Of a stretch of DNA of 64,000 nt, positions 35,235 to 44,115 are shown piece after piece (positions within the stretch are counted from its first letter, which is position 1; the number at the start of each line of letters is the position of its first letter). Source of the DNA: Rubrobacter calidifluminis (lineage in GTDB: Bacteria > Actinomycetota > Rubrobacteria > Rubrobacterales > Rubrobacteraceae); NCBI RefSeq assembly GCF_028617075.1, contig NZ_JAQKGV010000007.1, positions 85,058 to 149,057 on the forward strand. The letters are read 5' to 3'. The notes under the pieces were generated by a model. The model was not told where the DNA came from, searched no databases, and saw only the letters and a program-made list of their open reading frames with translations. The translations under genes and the position numbers were made by a program.

Positions 35235-36008
35235 TCAGGCCGAGGCCTGCTCGACGCCGTATCCGGTGGCGGCCATGAAGGCCTCCTCGAGGGTGCGCGC
35301 CCGGTAGCGCCGCTTGAGCGCGCCGGGTTCCTCGAGCGCCAGGATGCGCCCGCCGGCCATGATCCCGACGCGGTCGCAGAGCCCTTCGGCCTCGTCCATG
35401 TCGTGGGTGCAGAGCAGGATCGAAGCGTCCCGCTCCTCCCTCATGCGCCGGATGAGCGCCTGCACGTCGCGCTTGCTCGCCGGGTCGAGCCCGGTAGTCG
35501 GCTCGTCGAGCAACATCAAAACCGGGCTCGTGAGCAGCGCCCGTGCCAGGGCTATCTTCTGCTGCATCCCGCGCGAGAGGTTCTCCATCGGCTCGGAGGC
35601 ACGCCCGAAATCGAAGCCGATCTCCTCGAGGATCCGGCGTATCCCCGGGCGGGCCTCCCCGCCCCCGACCCCGTAGAGCTTCGCCCCGTAGAGCAGATTC
35701 TCCATCGCCGAGAGCTTCTTGAAGAAGCTGGCCTCCACGCTGACCCGGTTCATGTAGCGCTGCACCCGCTTGGGGTGCTTCACGGCGTCGATCCCGAAGA
35801 CTTCGACCTCCCCCTCATCCGGTACGACGAGGGTGGAGACGACGCGCACCAGCGTGCTCTTGCCGCTCCCGTTGGGACCGAGGATGCCGACGACCTCACC
35901 CCGGCCCACCTCGAACGTGACGCCGTCCAGCGCCCGCACCGTCTCCCTCCGCCGCCTCCTGAAACCCTTGCGCACCCCCCGCAGCACAAGGGCAGTCCCT
36001 TCTCTCAA
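35235..36008 (-). CDS. ABC-2 exporter ATPase, second system
   Basis: About 257 residues. Walker A is ILGPNGSGKSTLVRVVSTL, the signature is ENLSRGMQQKIALARALL, Walker B is LMLLDEPTTGLDPASK and the switch His is in ILLCTHDMDEAEGL. I chose the TTG at 36008: it overlaps the TGA of the 71-residue gene (TTGA) and has GAGGGG upstream. A GTG at 36038 has no ribosome site. Translation is thus coupled to the small protein, behind a long structured leader. Confidence 0.85.
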   Translation of the reverse strand: MREGTALVLRGVRKGFRRRRRETVRALDGVTFEVGRGEVVGILGPNGSGKSTLVRVVSTLVVPDEGEVEVFGIDAVKHPKRVQRYMNRVSVEASFFKKLSAMENLLYGAKLYGVGGGEARPGIRRILEEIGFDFGRASEPMENLSRGMQQKIALARALLTSPVLMLLDEPTTGLDPASKRDVQALIRRMREERDASILLCTHDMDEAEGLCDRVGIMAGGRILALEEPGALKRRYRARTLEEAFMAATGYGVEQASA

Positions 36009-36220
36009 AGCCGCCCCCTCGCCTCGAGGCGCTCCCACACGATGCGCCAGGTCTCTTCACGCTCGAGCGCGACCGCCGCCACGAACAGCCGCCGCGCCAC
36101 CCGCGCCCGCAGCGTCGGCCGTCCGCAGGCCGCAAGCCGCGCAAGCCTCCTCTCCTCCGCCTCTCTCAACCTCTCCCTCTCCCGTTGCTTCGCCACCTGA
36201 TGATCTCCGTAGTACGACAC
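36005..36220 (-). CDS. Small basic/helical protein, family shared with 44183
   Basis: A 71-residue Arg/Glu-rich helical protein. Its core, EERRLARLAACGRPTLRARV followed by ARRLFVAAVALEREETWR and VWERLEARG, matches the protein at 44183-44389 (QERRLARM...LRARAARWLFGLALLLERRETWRAVWERLEA). Both start with a Tyr-rich tip (MSYYGDHQ, MYGAWYGE). The middle LFVAAVALE is amphipathic and could lie on a membrane. I know no family for it. It is coupled to the ABC exporter and led by a 300-nt leader. Start GTG at 36220, with GGAG further upstream. Confidence 0.65.
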   Translation of the reverse strand: MSYYGDHQVAKQRERERLREAEERRLARLAACGRPTLRARVARRLFVAAVALEREETWRIVWERLEARGRL

Positions 36221-36279
36221 GACCCAGACTCCTTCCCACTCCCAAGCCGTCCTCAGAATGCCCTGCCCTCTCTCCCAAA

Positions 36280-36408
36280 GGACCGGAGGCTACGAAAGAT
36301 CCGGGTGCGGACGCACAAGATTTCGGGCCCCCGGTCCTGATGTCCGGAGGCCCTCTGGCAAAAGATGCCGCTGGTTCAGCGCATCAACGAGGGTGAGAGG
36401 ACATCAGG
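36280..36408 (-). ncRNA. Structured 5' leader of the small protein-ABC operon
   Basis: On the minus strand a perfect 10-bp outer helix CCTGATGTCC / GGACATCAGG (36399-36408 with 36336-36345) encloses CCCTC / GAGGG (36389-36393 with 36351-36355) and an inner stem GATGC / GCATC plus GCTG / CAGC (36364-36385). A second hairpin GGACCGG / CCGGTCC (36331-36337 with 36280-36286) shares two bases with the outer helix, so the two may exclude each other. This looks like a cis-regulatory RNA; I do not recognise a riboswitch class. Confidence 0.5.
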
Positions 36409-36467
36409 GCGCACCTCTCCGCAAGCAGGCCGTCGGTCACCGCGATGACCGCCGCCGCGCTGTTCAT
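36384..36467 (-). CDS. Possible 27-codon upstream ORF in the leader
   Basis: The frame reads MNSAAAVIAVTDG and ends HPR-stop. It begins about 50 bases after the predicted transcript start behind GAGAGGTG. Its last codons form the 5' arm of the outer leader helix and its stop lies in the inner stem. Ribosomes on this frame would therefore open the structure. Whether it is translated is unproven. Confidence 0.35.
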   Translation of the reverse strand: MNSAAAVIAVTDGLLAERCALMSSHPR

Positions 36468-36525
36468 AAGACGGATCAGCACCTCTCACCCCTTTCTGTC
36501 CTCGGGTCGTCTCTCAACGACGGCC

Positions 36526-36554
36526 AGCCTACCATCCCGCCAGACGCTCGTCAA
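36526..36554 (-). promoter_or_regulatory. Sigma-70-like promoter of the small protein-ABC operon
   Basis: On the minus strand TTGACG (36554-36549), a 17-base spacer and TAGGCT (36531-36526). The transcript would start near 36519, leaving a leader of about 300 bases before the GTG at 36220. This explains the stretch 36221-36609, which otherwise has no gene. Confidence 0.55.
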
Positions 36555-36609
36555 GTGAGTTACGCAAAATTTCTTCAACCCCGCTTCAAAAAAGTTAACA
36601 AAAGTTGAG

Positions 36610-38151
36610 TTAAGGACCTCGTTTCTCGAAGTGGAGGGGCTCGAAGCGGCGGGGGGTGGCGAGCAGCACTACTATACCGAGGAGGGCGAAGGCGGCGAGC
36701 GCGAGGAAGACGTGGTGGGCGGCGAGGTAGAGGCCGTGGCGTACGTAGGAGGCGGCCTGACTGTCCAGGGTGTGGGCTCCGTTCCCGCCGAGCAGGCGAC
36801 TCGCGGCGTCGACGGTATGGGGGACGCGCCCCGAGATGTCCGAAGGAGCACGGGAGAGCCAGCCGAGCAGGGCGGAGTTGGCGATGGTGCCGAAGAGCGC
36901 GGCGCCGACGGCCTGACCGAGCTGACGGGTGAACATGTTGGCGCCGGTGACCGTCCCGCGCCGCTCCCAGCCGACGACCTGCTGCAGACCGACGACGATG
37001 GGGGTGGAGAGGAGGCCGAGCCCGAGCCCCATGATGAAGCTTCCGGCGGTGGCGAGCCACAGGGGGGAGGATTGCGGGAGGAGGCTGAAGACGACGCCGG
37101 AGGCCAGGCAGAAGAGGGAGCCGATGAGCGCGGTGTCGCGGAAGCCTATCCTGAGGTAGAGGCGTCCGGAGAAGGTGGAGGCCAGCGGCCAGCCGATCGA
37201 CATCACCGCGAGGGAGAAGCCGGCGGCGACGGCTCCCGCACCGAGCACTCCCTGGGCGTAGGTCGGGAGGAAGGTGGTCAGCCCGATCGTGAGCAGCCCG
37301 AGCACCGCCGCCGAGAGGTTCGCCCCGACGAGGAGTCGGCGCCCGAAGACCCAGGGCGGGAGCGTGGGCTCGGCGGCGCGGTGCTCACGCCGGACGAAGG
37401 CCGCCAGGAGCAGGATGGCGAGGACGAACACCCCGACGATCTGTGGCGAGAGCCAGGGCCAGCCGACCCCGCCCTCGAGCAACCCGAAGATGACGAGCCC
37501 CACCCCGAGCGCGAGTAGCGCCGCTCCCTGGTAGTCGAGCTCATGATGCGTCTTCTCGACGCTCTCCTTCAGATAAATCCCGACGACGAGCAGCGCCAGC
37601 GCGCCCACGGGGAGGTTTATGTAGAAGATCCAACGCCACGAGGCATACTCGGAGAGCAGCCCGCCGAGCGCCGGGCCCACGACCGCAGAGATGCCCCACA
37701 CGCTGGAGAGCGCGCCCTGGATGCGGGCCCGCTCACGCACGTCGTACATGTCGCCGGCGAGCGTGGTGACCGTCGGCTGTATCGCCCCGGCTCCCACCCC
37801 CTGCACCGCCCGGAAGGCGATGAGCGAGATCATGCTGAAGGAGAGACCGCACAACACCGACCCGAGCAGGAACACCCCGGTCCCGAAGAAGAGCACCGGC
37901 TTGCGACCGTAGAGGTCGGAGAGCTTGCCGTAGATCGGCACCATCACCGCCTGCACGAGCAGGTAGATCGAGAAGACCCAGGTGAAGAGCGAGAAACCGC
38001 CGAGGTCGCGCACGATCGAGGGCACGGCCGTCGAGACTATCGTCGCATCCATCGCCGCGAGCCCCATCGCAAGCACGAGCCCGAAGAGCACCCGTCCCCT
38101 GTGCAGGTACCCGCCGGCAGCCTCCCTTTGCGTCCGTGATCCCGTATCCAA
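36610..38151 (-). CDS. DHA2-family MFS drug exporter (EmrB/QacA-like)
   Basis: About 513 residues with 14 hydrophobic helices. Family motifs are MDATIVSTAVPSIVRDLG (motif D1 in helix 1), YGKLSDLYGRKPVLFFG (motif A), FRAVQGVGAGAIQP (motif B) and SVWGISAVVGPALGG (motif C, antiporter). It should expel drugs with proton antiport. I prefer the TTG at 38151 (AGGAG six bases upstream) over a GTG at 38175. It is divergent from the dienelactone hydrolase gene across a short region with a palindrome. Confidence 0.9.
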   Translation of the reverse strand: MDTGSRTQREAAGGYLHRGRVLFGLVLAMGLAAMDATIVSTAVPSIVRDLGGFSLFTWVFSIYLLVQAVMVPIYGKLSDLYGRKPVLFFGTGVFLLGSVLCGLSFSMISLIAFRAVQGVGAGAIQPTVTTLAGDMYDVRERARIQGALSSVWGISAVVGPALGGLLSEYASWRWIFYINLPVGALALLVVGIYLKESVEKTHHELDYQGAALLALGVGLVIFGLLEGGVGWPWLSPQIVGVFVLAILLLAAFVRREHRAAEPTLPPWVFGRRLLVGANLSAAVLGLLTIGLTTFLPTYAQGVLGAGAVAAGFSLAVMSIGWPLASTFSGRLYLRIGFRDTALIGSLFCLASGVVFSLLPQSSPLWLATAGSFIMGLGLGLLSTPIVVGLQQVVGWERRGTVTGANMFTRQLGQAVGAALFGTIANSALLGWLSRAPSDISGRVPHTVDAASRLLGGNGAHTLDSQAASYVRHGLYLAAHHVFLALAAFALLGIVVLLATPRRFEPLHFEKRGP

Positions 38152-38199
38152 TCCGCTCCTCGTACGCCGATGCACTTACGTCCACAAATATTACTGTTC

Positions 38200-38215
38200 G
38201 TATACGTGCGCGTAC
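38200..38215. promoter_or_regulatory. Operator-like palindrome between MFS pump and hydrolase
   Basis: GTATACG-TG-CGCGTAC is a 16-base inverted repeat with one mismatch. It sits between the two divergent starts, with TAAAAT (38228-38233) as a plus-strand -10. It resembles TetR/MarR sites; no such regulator gene is adjacent. Confidence 0.4.
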
Positions 38216-38263
38216 GGGTTCCGGGGATAAAATCTTCACGGAGCTTCACGGGAGGTGGAAAGC

Positions 38264-39079
38264 TTGGCTTACGGCATCGAGGAGTCGCAGGTTTCCTTCA
38301 GGGGTGACGGCAGGGATCTCGAGGCGTACCTCGCGGTCCCGGAGGGTGCGGGAGGCGGGTTGCCCGCGGTCGTCGTGATCCAGGAGATCTGGGGCCTGGA
38401 GGAGCACATCAGGGACGTGGCGCGGCGTTTCGCCGCCGAAGGGTACGTGGCGCTCGCTCCTGATCTCTACACCGGGGAGTGGAACGAGAAGCTCACCCCG
38501 GAGCGCGTCGCGCGGGCGATGGGCTTCCTGCGGGGGGCTTCTCAGGAGGTCCAGCGCGACCCGGACAAGCTCGAGAGCGCGCTCTCGGAGAAGCCGCAGG
38601 AGGAGAAGGATGCGGTCATGATCCTGCGGCGCCTGCTCACCCCCGAGCAGCGGATGGCTTTCGCCCGGGATCTCGTCGGCGCGGTGCACTACCTGCAGAA
38701 GAGGCCCGAGGTGGACCCCGGGCGCATCGGGAGCGTGGGGTTCTGCATGGGCGGGGGCATCTCGGCCGATCTCGCCGTGGTGTGCCCGGAGCTCGCGGCG
38801 GCGGTCATCTTCTACGGGCAGAACCCGCCGCTCGATCGGGTGCCGGAGATAAACGCCCCGGTGCTCGGCATCTACGGGGAGGAAGACAAAGGCATCACCG
38901 GGGCCGTCCCGGAGCTGGAGAGGGCCATGAGGGAGGCGGGCAAGGACTTCCGCTACCACGTCTACCCCGGCGCCCCGCACGCCTTCTTCAACGACACCCG
39001 CCCCAACTACCGGAAGGAGTCCGCCGGGGACGCCTGGCGGCGCACGCTCGAGTTCTTCGGGGAGACGCTGGGCCGCTAA
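38264..39079 (+). CDS. Dienelactone hydrolase-family esterase
   Basis: A 271-residue alpha/beta hydrolase. The nucleophile is Cys161 in GSVGFCMGGGIS, with the conserved Glu41 in VVVIQEIWGLEEH, Asp in GIYGEEDKGITGAV and His in YPGAPHAFFND. An insertion (about 75-135) precedes the catalytic elbow. DLH enzymes open dienelactones in aromatic breakdown; many homologues act on other lactones or esters. The TTG at 38264 follows GGAGG by nine bases. Confidence 0.88.
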   Translation: MAYGIEESQVSFRGDGRDLEAYLAVPEGAGGGLPAVVVIQEIWGLEEHIRDVARRFAAEGYVALAPDLYTGEWNEKLTPERVARAMGFLRGASQEVQRDPDKLESALSEKPQEEKDAVMILRRLLTPEQRMAFARDLVGAVHYLQKRPEVDPGRIGSVGFCMGGGISADLAVVCPELAAAVIFYGQNPPLDRVPEINAPVLGIYGEEDKGITGAVPELERAMREAGKDFRYHVYPGAPHAFFNDTRPNYRKESAGDAWRRTLEFFGETLGR

Positions 39080-39124
39080 CCCGAGGGATCGCTCCTCGTC
39101 GGGCTCTCGATCCCCGCACCGCCT

Positions 39125-39703
39125 TCAGCGAAAGAGGGCGTGGTACTCCTCGTTCGGAATCATGCCGCAGGCGAGCGACATCCGGTTGGTGAAGTTGTAC
39201 ATCGCGGCGATCTCGGCCACGTCCCACACCTCCTCCAGCGTGAGCCCGTAGCCCTGCAGACGCTCGATGTCTTCCGGGGTGCACTCGAGCGGCTCCTTCG
39301 TTACCTTGACCGCGTAGTCGAGGATCGCCCGGGTGCGCTCGTCGAGCCCGGCCCGGCGGTAGTCGAGCGTGATCCTGTCGGCCGCGACCGGATCTCCGAG
39401 CGCCCGCCGCAGTTCGGCACCATGCGCCACCAGGCAGTAGAGGCAGCCGTTCTCCATCGAGACGGCGACCGCGATCATCTCACGCTCGGCCTCGCTCAGG
39501 TTGTCCGTGGGGACGTGGAGTTGTTTGTAGTGGTTGAACCAAGCCGAGAGACGCTCGGGCCGGAAGCTGTACGCCCGGAAGACGTTGGGTACGAACCCCA
39601 GGTTCTCCTTCGCCTTGCGGAAGAGCCCCTGCAGGTTCTCCGGCAGCTCGGATTCGTCGGGCACCGGGAACCAGCTTATCGGGACGCCGGTCTTCTGGGC
39701 CAT
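39125..39703 (-). CDS. AhpD-like / carboxymuconolactone-decarboxylase-family peroxidase-related protein
   Basis: A 192-residue protein. The redox motif is [16 protein letters not shown] (Cys87, Cys90, His94), as in AhpD-like 'uncharacterised peroxidase-related' enzymes. The N-terminal part ([19 protein letters not shown]) and [20 protein letters not shown] are typical of that subgroup. It probably handles peroxide or acts in thiol-dependent reduction. It converges with the dienelactone hydrolase gene. Confidence 0.85.
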   Translation of the reverse strand: MAQKTGVPISWFPVPDESELPENLQGLFRKAKENLGFVPNVFRAYSFRPERLSAWFNHYKQLHVPTDNLSEAEREMIAVAVSMENGCLYCLVAHGAELRRALGDPVAADRITLDYRRAGLDERTRAILDYAVKVTKEPLECTPEDIERLQGYGLTLEEVWDVAEIAAMYNFTNRMSLACGMIPNEEYHALFR

Positions 39704-39764
39704 CTCTCTAGCACCGCCTTTCTCCTCTCCTGCGACAGCGGCCCTATCTTACCCTCCCTGAACC

Positions 39765-40751
39765 TCAGCGGTTCACCGCGCGCATCCCGGCCTCGTCGTA
39801 GCGCTCCCCGGCCGCGGCGCCCTTCGGAGCGACCTCGTCGATGCGCCGCAGATCCTCCTCCGTCAGCTCTATCTCGACGGCCGCGGCGTTCTCCTCCAGG
39901 TAGCGGCGGCGCTTGGTGCCGGGGATGGGCACGATATCCTCCCCCTGGTGCAACAGCCAGGCCAGCGCGAGCTGGCTCGCGGTGACGCCCTTCTCGTCGG
40001 CGATCTGCCTCACCCTATCCACGAGCTGGAGGTTCTTCTTGAAGTTCTCGCCCTGAAAGCGCGGGGAGTTGCGCCGGTAGTCGCCTTCGGGAAGGTCCTC
40101 GAAGCGGCGGAACCGCCCGGTCAGGAAGCCGCGCCCGAGCGGGCTGTAGGCGACGAATCCTATCCCGAGCTCGCGGCAGGTGGGCAGGATCTCGTCCTCC
40201 GGATCCCGGCTCCAGAGCGAGTACTCGGTCTGAAGGGCGGTGACCGGGTGCACCGCGTGCGCTTTGCGGATCGTCTCCGGCGCGGCCTCGGAGATCCCGA
40301 GGTAGCGTACCTTGCCGGCCTCGACGAGCTCCTTCATCGCCCCCCAGGTCTCCTCTACGGGGGTGTCGGGGTCGACCCGGTGCTGGTAGTAGAGGTCTAT
40401 GTGGTCGACGCCGAGGCGCTTCAGCGAGGCGTCGCAGGCCTTCCTCACGTAGTCGGGCTTGCCGCTGATGCCGAGCCGGGTCCCGTCCTCGGCGCGCACG
40501 TTTCCGAACTTGGTCGCGAGGACGACCTCCTCACGCCGGTCCTTTATCGCCCGGCCGACGAGCCGCTCGTTGGTGAACGGCCCGTACATGTCCGCGGTGT
40601 CCAGGAAGTTTATGCCGAGGTCGAGCGCCCGGTGGATCGTGGCGATCGACTCCTCCTCGTCCGGGGTGCCGTAGAACTCGCTCATCCCCATGCATCCGAG
40701 CCCGATCTCCGACACGACGAGCCCCTGGCTGCCCAGAGCGCGTCTCTCCAT
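39765..40751 (-). CDS. Aldo/keto reductase
   Basis: A 328-residue TIM-barrel NADPH enzyme. The catalytic tetrad is visible: Asp51 and Tyr56 in [16 protein letters not shown], Lys81 in VVLATKFGN and His in [12 protein letters not shown]. The cofactor loop is [19 protein letters not shown]. It is of the AKR subgroup that reduces general aldehydes. The ATG at 40751 has GGAGGG upstream; sequence before it is not coding-like in this frame. Confidence 0.92.
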   Translation of the reverse strand: MERRALGSQGLVVSEIGLGCMGMSEFYGTPDEEESIATIHRALDLGINFLDTADMYGPFTNERLVGRAIKDRREEVVLATKFGNVRAEDGTRLGISGKPDYVRKACDASLKRLGVDHIDLYYQHRVDPDTPVEETWGAMKELVEAGKVRYLGISEAAPETIRKAHAVHPVTALQTEYSLWSRDPEDEILPTCRELGIGFVAYSPLGRGFLTGRFRRFEDLPEGDYRRNSPRFQGENFKKNLQLVDRVRQIADEKGVTASQLALAWLLHQGEDIVPIPGTKRRRYLEENAAAVEIELTEEDLRRIDEVAPKGAAAGERYDEAGMRAVNR

Positions 40752-40821
40752 ATCACCCTCCTTCGAAAAAGCCTCCGCAAAACCAGGGTATGTTTTCCCG
40801 GGGTAAGCTCCTCCCGAAACC

Positions 40822-41808
40822 TCAGCCCACGGTGACGACCGCGGAGCCTTCGATCCTGCCTTCGCGGAGCACATCGAGCGCCTCGTTGGTTCGCTCGAGC
40901 GGGAAGGTCTCCACGGTGGTGCGGATCGGGACCTTCGGCGCCAGCTCCAGGAACTCCTCGCCGTCGCGGCGGGTGAGGTTGGCGACCGAGCGCAGGACGC
41001 GCTCTCCCCAGAGTATCTCGTAGGGGAAGGAGGGGATGTCGGACATGTGGATCCCGGCGCACACCACCACCCCGCCCTTCGCCACCGCACGCAGCGCCGC
41101 CGGAACGAGGCTCCCCACGGGGGCGAAGATGATCGCGGCGTCGAGCTCCTCCGGCGGCCGCTCGTCCGAGCCTCCGGCCCACCCGGCCCCCAGGCTGCGC
41201 GCGAAGCGCTGCGCCTCCTCGTCCCCGGGTCGGGTGAAGGCGAAGACCCGCCGGCCCTGGTATACGGCGGCCTGGGCGATCATGTGCGCCGAGCTCCCGA
41301 AGCCGTAGAGCCCGAGCCTCTCCGCGTCCCCGGTCATCCTGAGAGAGCGGTACCCGATGAGCCCGCCACACAGAAGCGGCGCGGCCTGCAGGTCGGGATA
41401 ACCCTCGGGGATGGGGAAGCAGAAGCGTTCGTCGGCAACGGCGTACTCGGCGTAGCCGCCGTCTATCTGGTAGCCGGTGAAGCGGGCACCCTCGCAGAGG
41501 TTCTCCTGTCCCCTCCGGCAGTAGCGGCACTCCCCGTCGGTCCACCCGAGCCAGGGCACCCCTACCCTATCCCCCTCGGAGAAGCGCCCGGTCCCCTCCC
41601 CCGCCGCCACGACCTCCCCGACGATCTGATGCCCGGGGATGAGCGGCAGCTTGGGCCCGATCAGTTCACCGTCGACGATGTGCAGGTCCGTGCGGCACAC
41701 CGCGCACGCCCTGACCCGGATCAGAACCTGCCCCACCCCCGGCTCGGGAACGGCGATATCCTCCATCCGCAGCGGCTCGCGCTGCCTCTCCAGGACCATC
41801 GCGCGCAT
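40822..41808 (-). CDS. Zinc-binding alcohol dehydrogenase family protein
   Basis: A 328-residue MDR enzyme. The catalytic zinc ligands are Cys38 ([11 protein letters not shown]), His60 ([11 protein letters not shown]) and a later Cys in the GGLIGYRSL region. The structural zinc loop reads [19 protein letters not shown]. The first of the usual four Cys is Asp, so it would be a D-C-C-C site. The nucleotide motif is [17 protein letters not shown]. It is divergent from an AraC regulator 70 bases away, which may control it. Confidence 0.88.
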   Translation of the reverse strand: MRAMVLERQREPLRMEDIAVPEPGVGQVLIRVRACAVCRTDLHIVDGELIGPKLPLIPGHQIVGEVVAAGEGTGRFSEGDRVGVPWLGWTDGECRYCRRGQENLCEGARFTGYQIDGGYAEYAVADERFCFPIPEGYPDLQAAPLLCGGLIGYRSLRMTGDAERLGLYGFGSSAHMIAQAAVYQGRRVFAFTRPGDEEAQRFARSLGAGWAGGSDERPPEELDAAIIFAPVGSLVPAALRAVAKGGVVVCAGIHMSDIPSFPYEILWGERVLRSVANLTRRDGEEFLELAPKVPIRTTVETFPLERTNEALDVLREGRIEGSAVVTVG

Positions 41809-41866
41809 GTTTTTAGTCTACTACGTACCTCCGGAACCGCCTCTGGGAAGAGCCTGCAACCAGCCG

Positions 41867-41872
41867 TACAAT
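41867..41872 (+). promoter_or_regulatory. -10 element giving a leaderless AraC mRNA
   Basis: TACAAT lies six bases before the ATG at 41879, placing the predicted start of transcription on the start codon. No ribosome site exists upstream. The same geometry is seen at 12749-12761. Confidence 0.4.
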
Positions 41873-41878
41873 CCCTGG

Positions 41879-42637
41879 ATGGAGGAGGTTCGTGTAGAGG
41901 GCGCCCGTGCGGTGGAGCGGGTGATCGCACGGATGCGGCGGGTGGAGGACGGCCCGCTCTCGCTGGAGGAGATGGCCGGGATGGCACACCTCAGCCCCTT
42001 CCACTTCTCGCGCCTCTTCAAGCAGGTCACCGGCGTCCCGCCCGGCACGTTCATGGCCGCCCTGCGGCTGGAGCGGGCCAAGCGGCTGCTTCTGACCACG
42101 GAGCTGGACGTCGCGGAGGTCTGCTACGAGGTCGGCTACGAGAGCCCCGGAACCTTCGCCACGCGTTTCTCGCGCCTGGTCGGCGTCTCTCCGGGGCAGA
42201 TGCGCCGCCTCCCCGAGATGCTGGAGGGAGCGACCGGGCGCCTCCGGGTGCCCGCGCTCCCCCCCGCGCCGGGGGGCGTGGCTTTCCGGGTGGGCGGCGA
42301 GCTCCCCGCCGGGGCGCTCGCCTTCGCCGGGCTCTTCCCCGCCGCGATCCCGCAGGGCCGCCCCGTGGCGTGCACGTTGATCGGAGGACCGGGCGAGCAC
42401 CATATCCCACCGGCCCCCGACGGGCTCTACCACCTGATGGTCGCCGCGCTGCCGCTCCATACATCTCCTCTGGAGATGCTGCTCCCTGGCCCCGAACTGC
42501 GCGTCGGGCACGCTCCGGTGGCGGTGCGCAGAGGTTCGTCCGCCAGCCCCGCAGACATCGCGCTGCGCCCGACCCGGCCCACAGACCCTCCGCTGCTCCT
42601 CGCGCTCGCTGCGCGCCTGCTGGAGAGAGCAAGATAG
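41879..42637 (+). CDS. AraC-family transcriptional regulator with C-terminal effector-like domain
   Basis: A 252-residue protein. The two helix-turn-helix units are at the N terminus (about 20-115): LSLEEMAGMAHLSPFHFSRL, FKQVTGVPPGTFMAALRLER and VCYEVGYESPGTFATRFSRL. The C-terminal half (about 130-250) could be a small-molecule domain of the GyrI-like kind, but I cannot confirm it. It is divergent from the alcohol dehydrogenase and just upstream of the VOC protein. Confidence 0.85.
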   Translation: MEEVRVEGARAVERVIARMRRVEDGPLSLEEMAGMAHLSPFHFSRLFKQVTGVPPGTFMAALRLERAKRLLLTTELDVAEVCYEVGYESPGTFATRFSRLVGVSPGQMRRLPEMLEGATGRLRVPALPPAPGGVAFRVGGELPAGALAFAGLFPAAIPQGRPVACTLIGGPGEHHIPPAPDGLYHLMVAALPLHTSPLEMLLPGPELRVGHAPVAVRRGSSASPADIALRPTRPTDPPLLLALAARLLERAR

Positions 42638-42706
42638 GAGAGGTCGAGGCGGCGTGCGGCGGCTATCTTCCTTGAGTACAAGGCGGGCCGGACGAAAGGA
42701 GAGACG

Positions 42707-43072
42707 ATGATCACGAAGGCGTATGTGGTGAGCGTGCACGTGGGCGACCAGGAGAGGGCGCTCGATTTCTACACGAACGCTCTGGGCTTCGAGAAGCGCT
42801 CCGACGAGCCGATGGGCGAGGGTGCGCGCTGGCTCACGGTGGCCCCCGAGGGCGCCGAGACCAGCATCTTCCTCGAGCCCGTCGGCTCCGAAGGCCGCGC
42901 CGGAGGCTGGGCGAACGTGATCTTCGAGTGCGACGACATCCATGCCACCTGCAATAAACTCCGCGATAAGGGGGTGGAGTTCTCCGAGGAGCCCACCAGG
43001 CAGCCGTGGGGGATGTGGGCGCGGTTCAGGGACCCCGACGGCAACGAGTTCGGGCTCTACGGCGGCAGGTAG
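42707..43072 (+). CDS. VOC-family (glyoxalase/bleomycin-resistance-like) protein
   Basis: A 121-residue protein with the paired beta-alpha-beta-beta-beta modules of the vicinal-oxygen-chelate fold: VVSVHVGDQERALDFYTNAL, TSIFLEPVGSEG, VIFECDDIHATCNKLRDKG and MWARFRDPDGNEFGLYGGR. Metal ligands likely include His and the late Glu. It may be a dioxygenase, a lyase or a drug-binding protein. The ATG at 42707 follows GGAGAG. Confidence 0.88.
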   Translation: MITKAYVVSVHVGDQERALDFYTNALGFEKRSDEPMGEGARWLTVAPEGAETSIFLEPVGSEGRAGGWANVIFECDDIHATCNKLRDKGVEFSEEPTRQPWGMWARFRDPDGNEFGLYGGR

Positions 43073-43090
43073 AAGGATTCCCCTCCCCCG

Positions 43091-43120
43091 GCGGGTCCCG
43101 ATGCCGGGACCCGCCTTTCT
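43091..43120. terminator. Terminator between convergent VOC and WYL genes
   Basis: An 11-bp perfect stem, GGCGGGTCCCG / CGGGACCCGCC (43091-43101 and 43106-43116, loop ATGC), is followed by TTTC. It lies between the two convergent stops. Confidence 0.7.
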
Positions 43121-44078
43121 ACCTGCGCCGGGCGAGCGCGGCAAGCTCCGCGGCCCTCTCCTCCAGCGCGGATCTCAACTCCTCCGGAGCGCGAACGATG
43201 AATGGGCAGTCGAGGGCGGCCAGCACGCGCGCCATCCAGCCCAGATCGGGCGTCGAGCACCGCAGGAGCGTACCCTCCTCCACCTGATCTAACGAAATTC
43301 CTATCGGCGGAAGCTGCCTGCGTGCTTCGCCCGGCTCCGTCTCGAGCAGCACCTCGACCGACCACTCCTCCCCCGGCGCGGCGGCCACCGCGTGTAGCAG
43401 CGCCTCCGGTGAGTCCAGCCCGGTCGGTGTCTCGAAGCCCTCTTCGAGCGGTCTCGCCTCCAGCACCCTATCCACCCGAAACAGGCGCAGCCCCCGCCGC
43501 AGGTGGCAGTATCCCGCCGCGTACCAGTATCCCTCCCGGTAGAAGACCCCGTAAGGGTCGAACTTTCGCTCCGTCGTCCCCGACGAACCGGAGCGGTAGC
43601 GCATCCAGACCCTCCTCTCGCCTACGGCGGCGGCGAGCGTCAGGAGCGCCTCGCTCCTCGCAGATACGGCGGGTCTGTCTATCGCGATCGAGAGGGCCCG
43701 CTGCAGTGCACCGACCCTCTCCCGCAGCCCCCCGGGCATTACCCGCTCCAGCTTGGCCAGGGCGCCCTCCGCGGCCGGCGCCGCTCCCGAGAGCCCGAGC
43801 CTGCGGGCCGCCAAGAGGCCCAGCACGAGCCCCAGCGCCTCCTCATCGGTGAACATCATCGGCGGCAGCCGGTAGCCGGGCTGGAGCACGTAGCCCCCGT
43901 AGCGTCCGCGCTCCGCTTCGACCGGGACGCCCATCTCCCGGAGCATCGCCGCGTAGCGCCGCACCGTTCGCTCCCCGACCTCGAGCCTCCTCGCGAGCTC
44001 CGGGCCCCCCATGCGCCCGCGGGATTGCAGGATCTCGAGCATCGAGAGCAGCCTGGTGGTCGGCCGGTAACCGTACAC
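43119..44078 (-). CDS. WYL-domain transcriptional regulator (YafY/DeoR type)
   Basis: A 319-residue regulator. The N-terminal winged helix (about 5-60) reads TTRLLSMLEILQSRGRMGGP, then ARRLEVGERTVRRYAAMLRE and GRYGGYVLQPGYRLPP. The WYL domain (about 140-225) has VWMRYRSGSS and KFDPYGVFYREGYWYAAGYC. A C-terminal WCX-like part follows. Such regulators sense nucleotides or single-stranded DNA in some systems. The GTG at 44078 faces a palindrome and the small gene at 44183. Confidence 0.88.
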   Translation of the reverse strand: MYGYRPTTRLLSMLEILQSRGRMGGPELARRLEVGERTVRRYAAMLREMGVPVEAERGRYGGYVLQPGYRLPPMMFTDEEALGLVLGLLAARRLGLSGAAPAAEGALAKLERVMPGGLRERVGALQRALSIAIDRPAVSARSEALLTLAAAVGERRVWMRYRSGSSGTTERKFDPYGVFYREGYWYAAGYCHLRRGLRLFRVDRVLEARPLEEGFETPTGLDSPEALLHAVAAAPGEEWSVEVLLETEPGEARRQLPPIGISLDQVEEGTLLRCSTPDLGWMARVLAALDCPFIVRAPEELRSALEERAAELAALARRR

Positions 44079-44115
44079 GACTTTCTCCCTTCCAGAAACT
44101 CGCAGGAGATTCTAC

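Noticed and set aside
36258..36608. Plus-strand 116-codon frame
   Set aside because: No protein-like bias or homology, and it overlaps the promoter and structured leader of the opposite strand.
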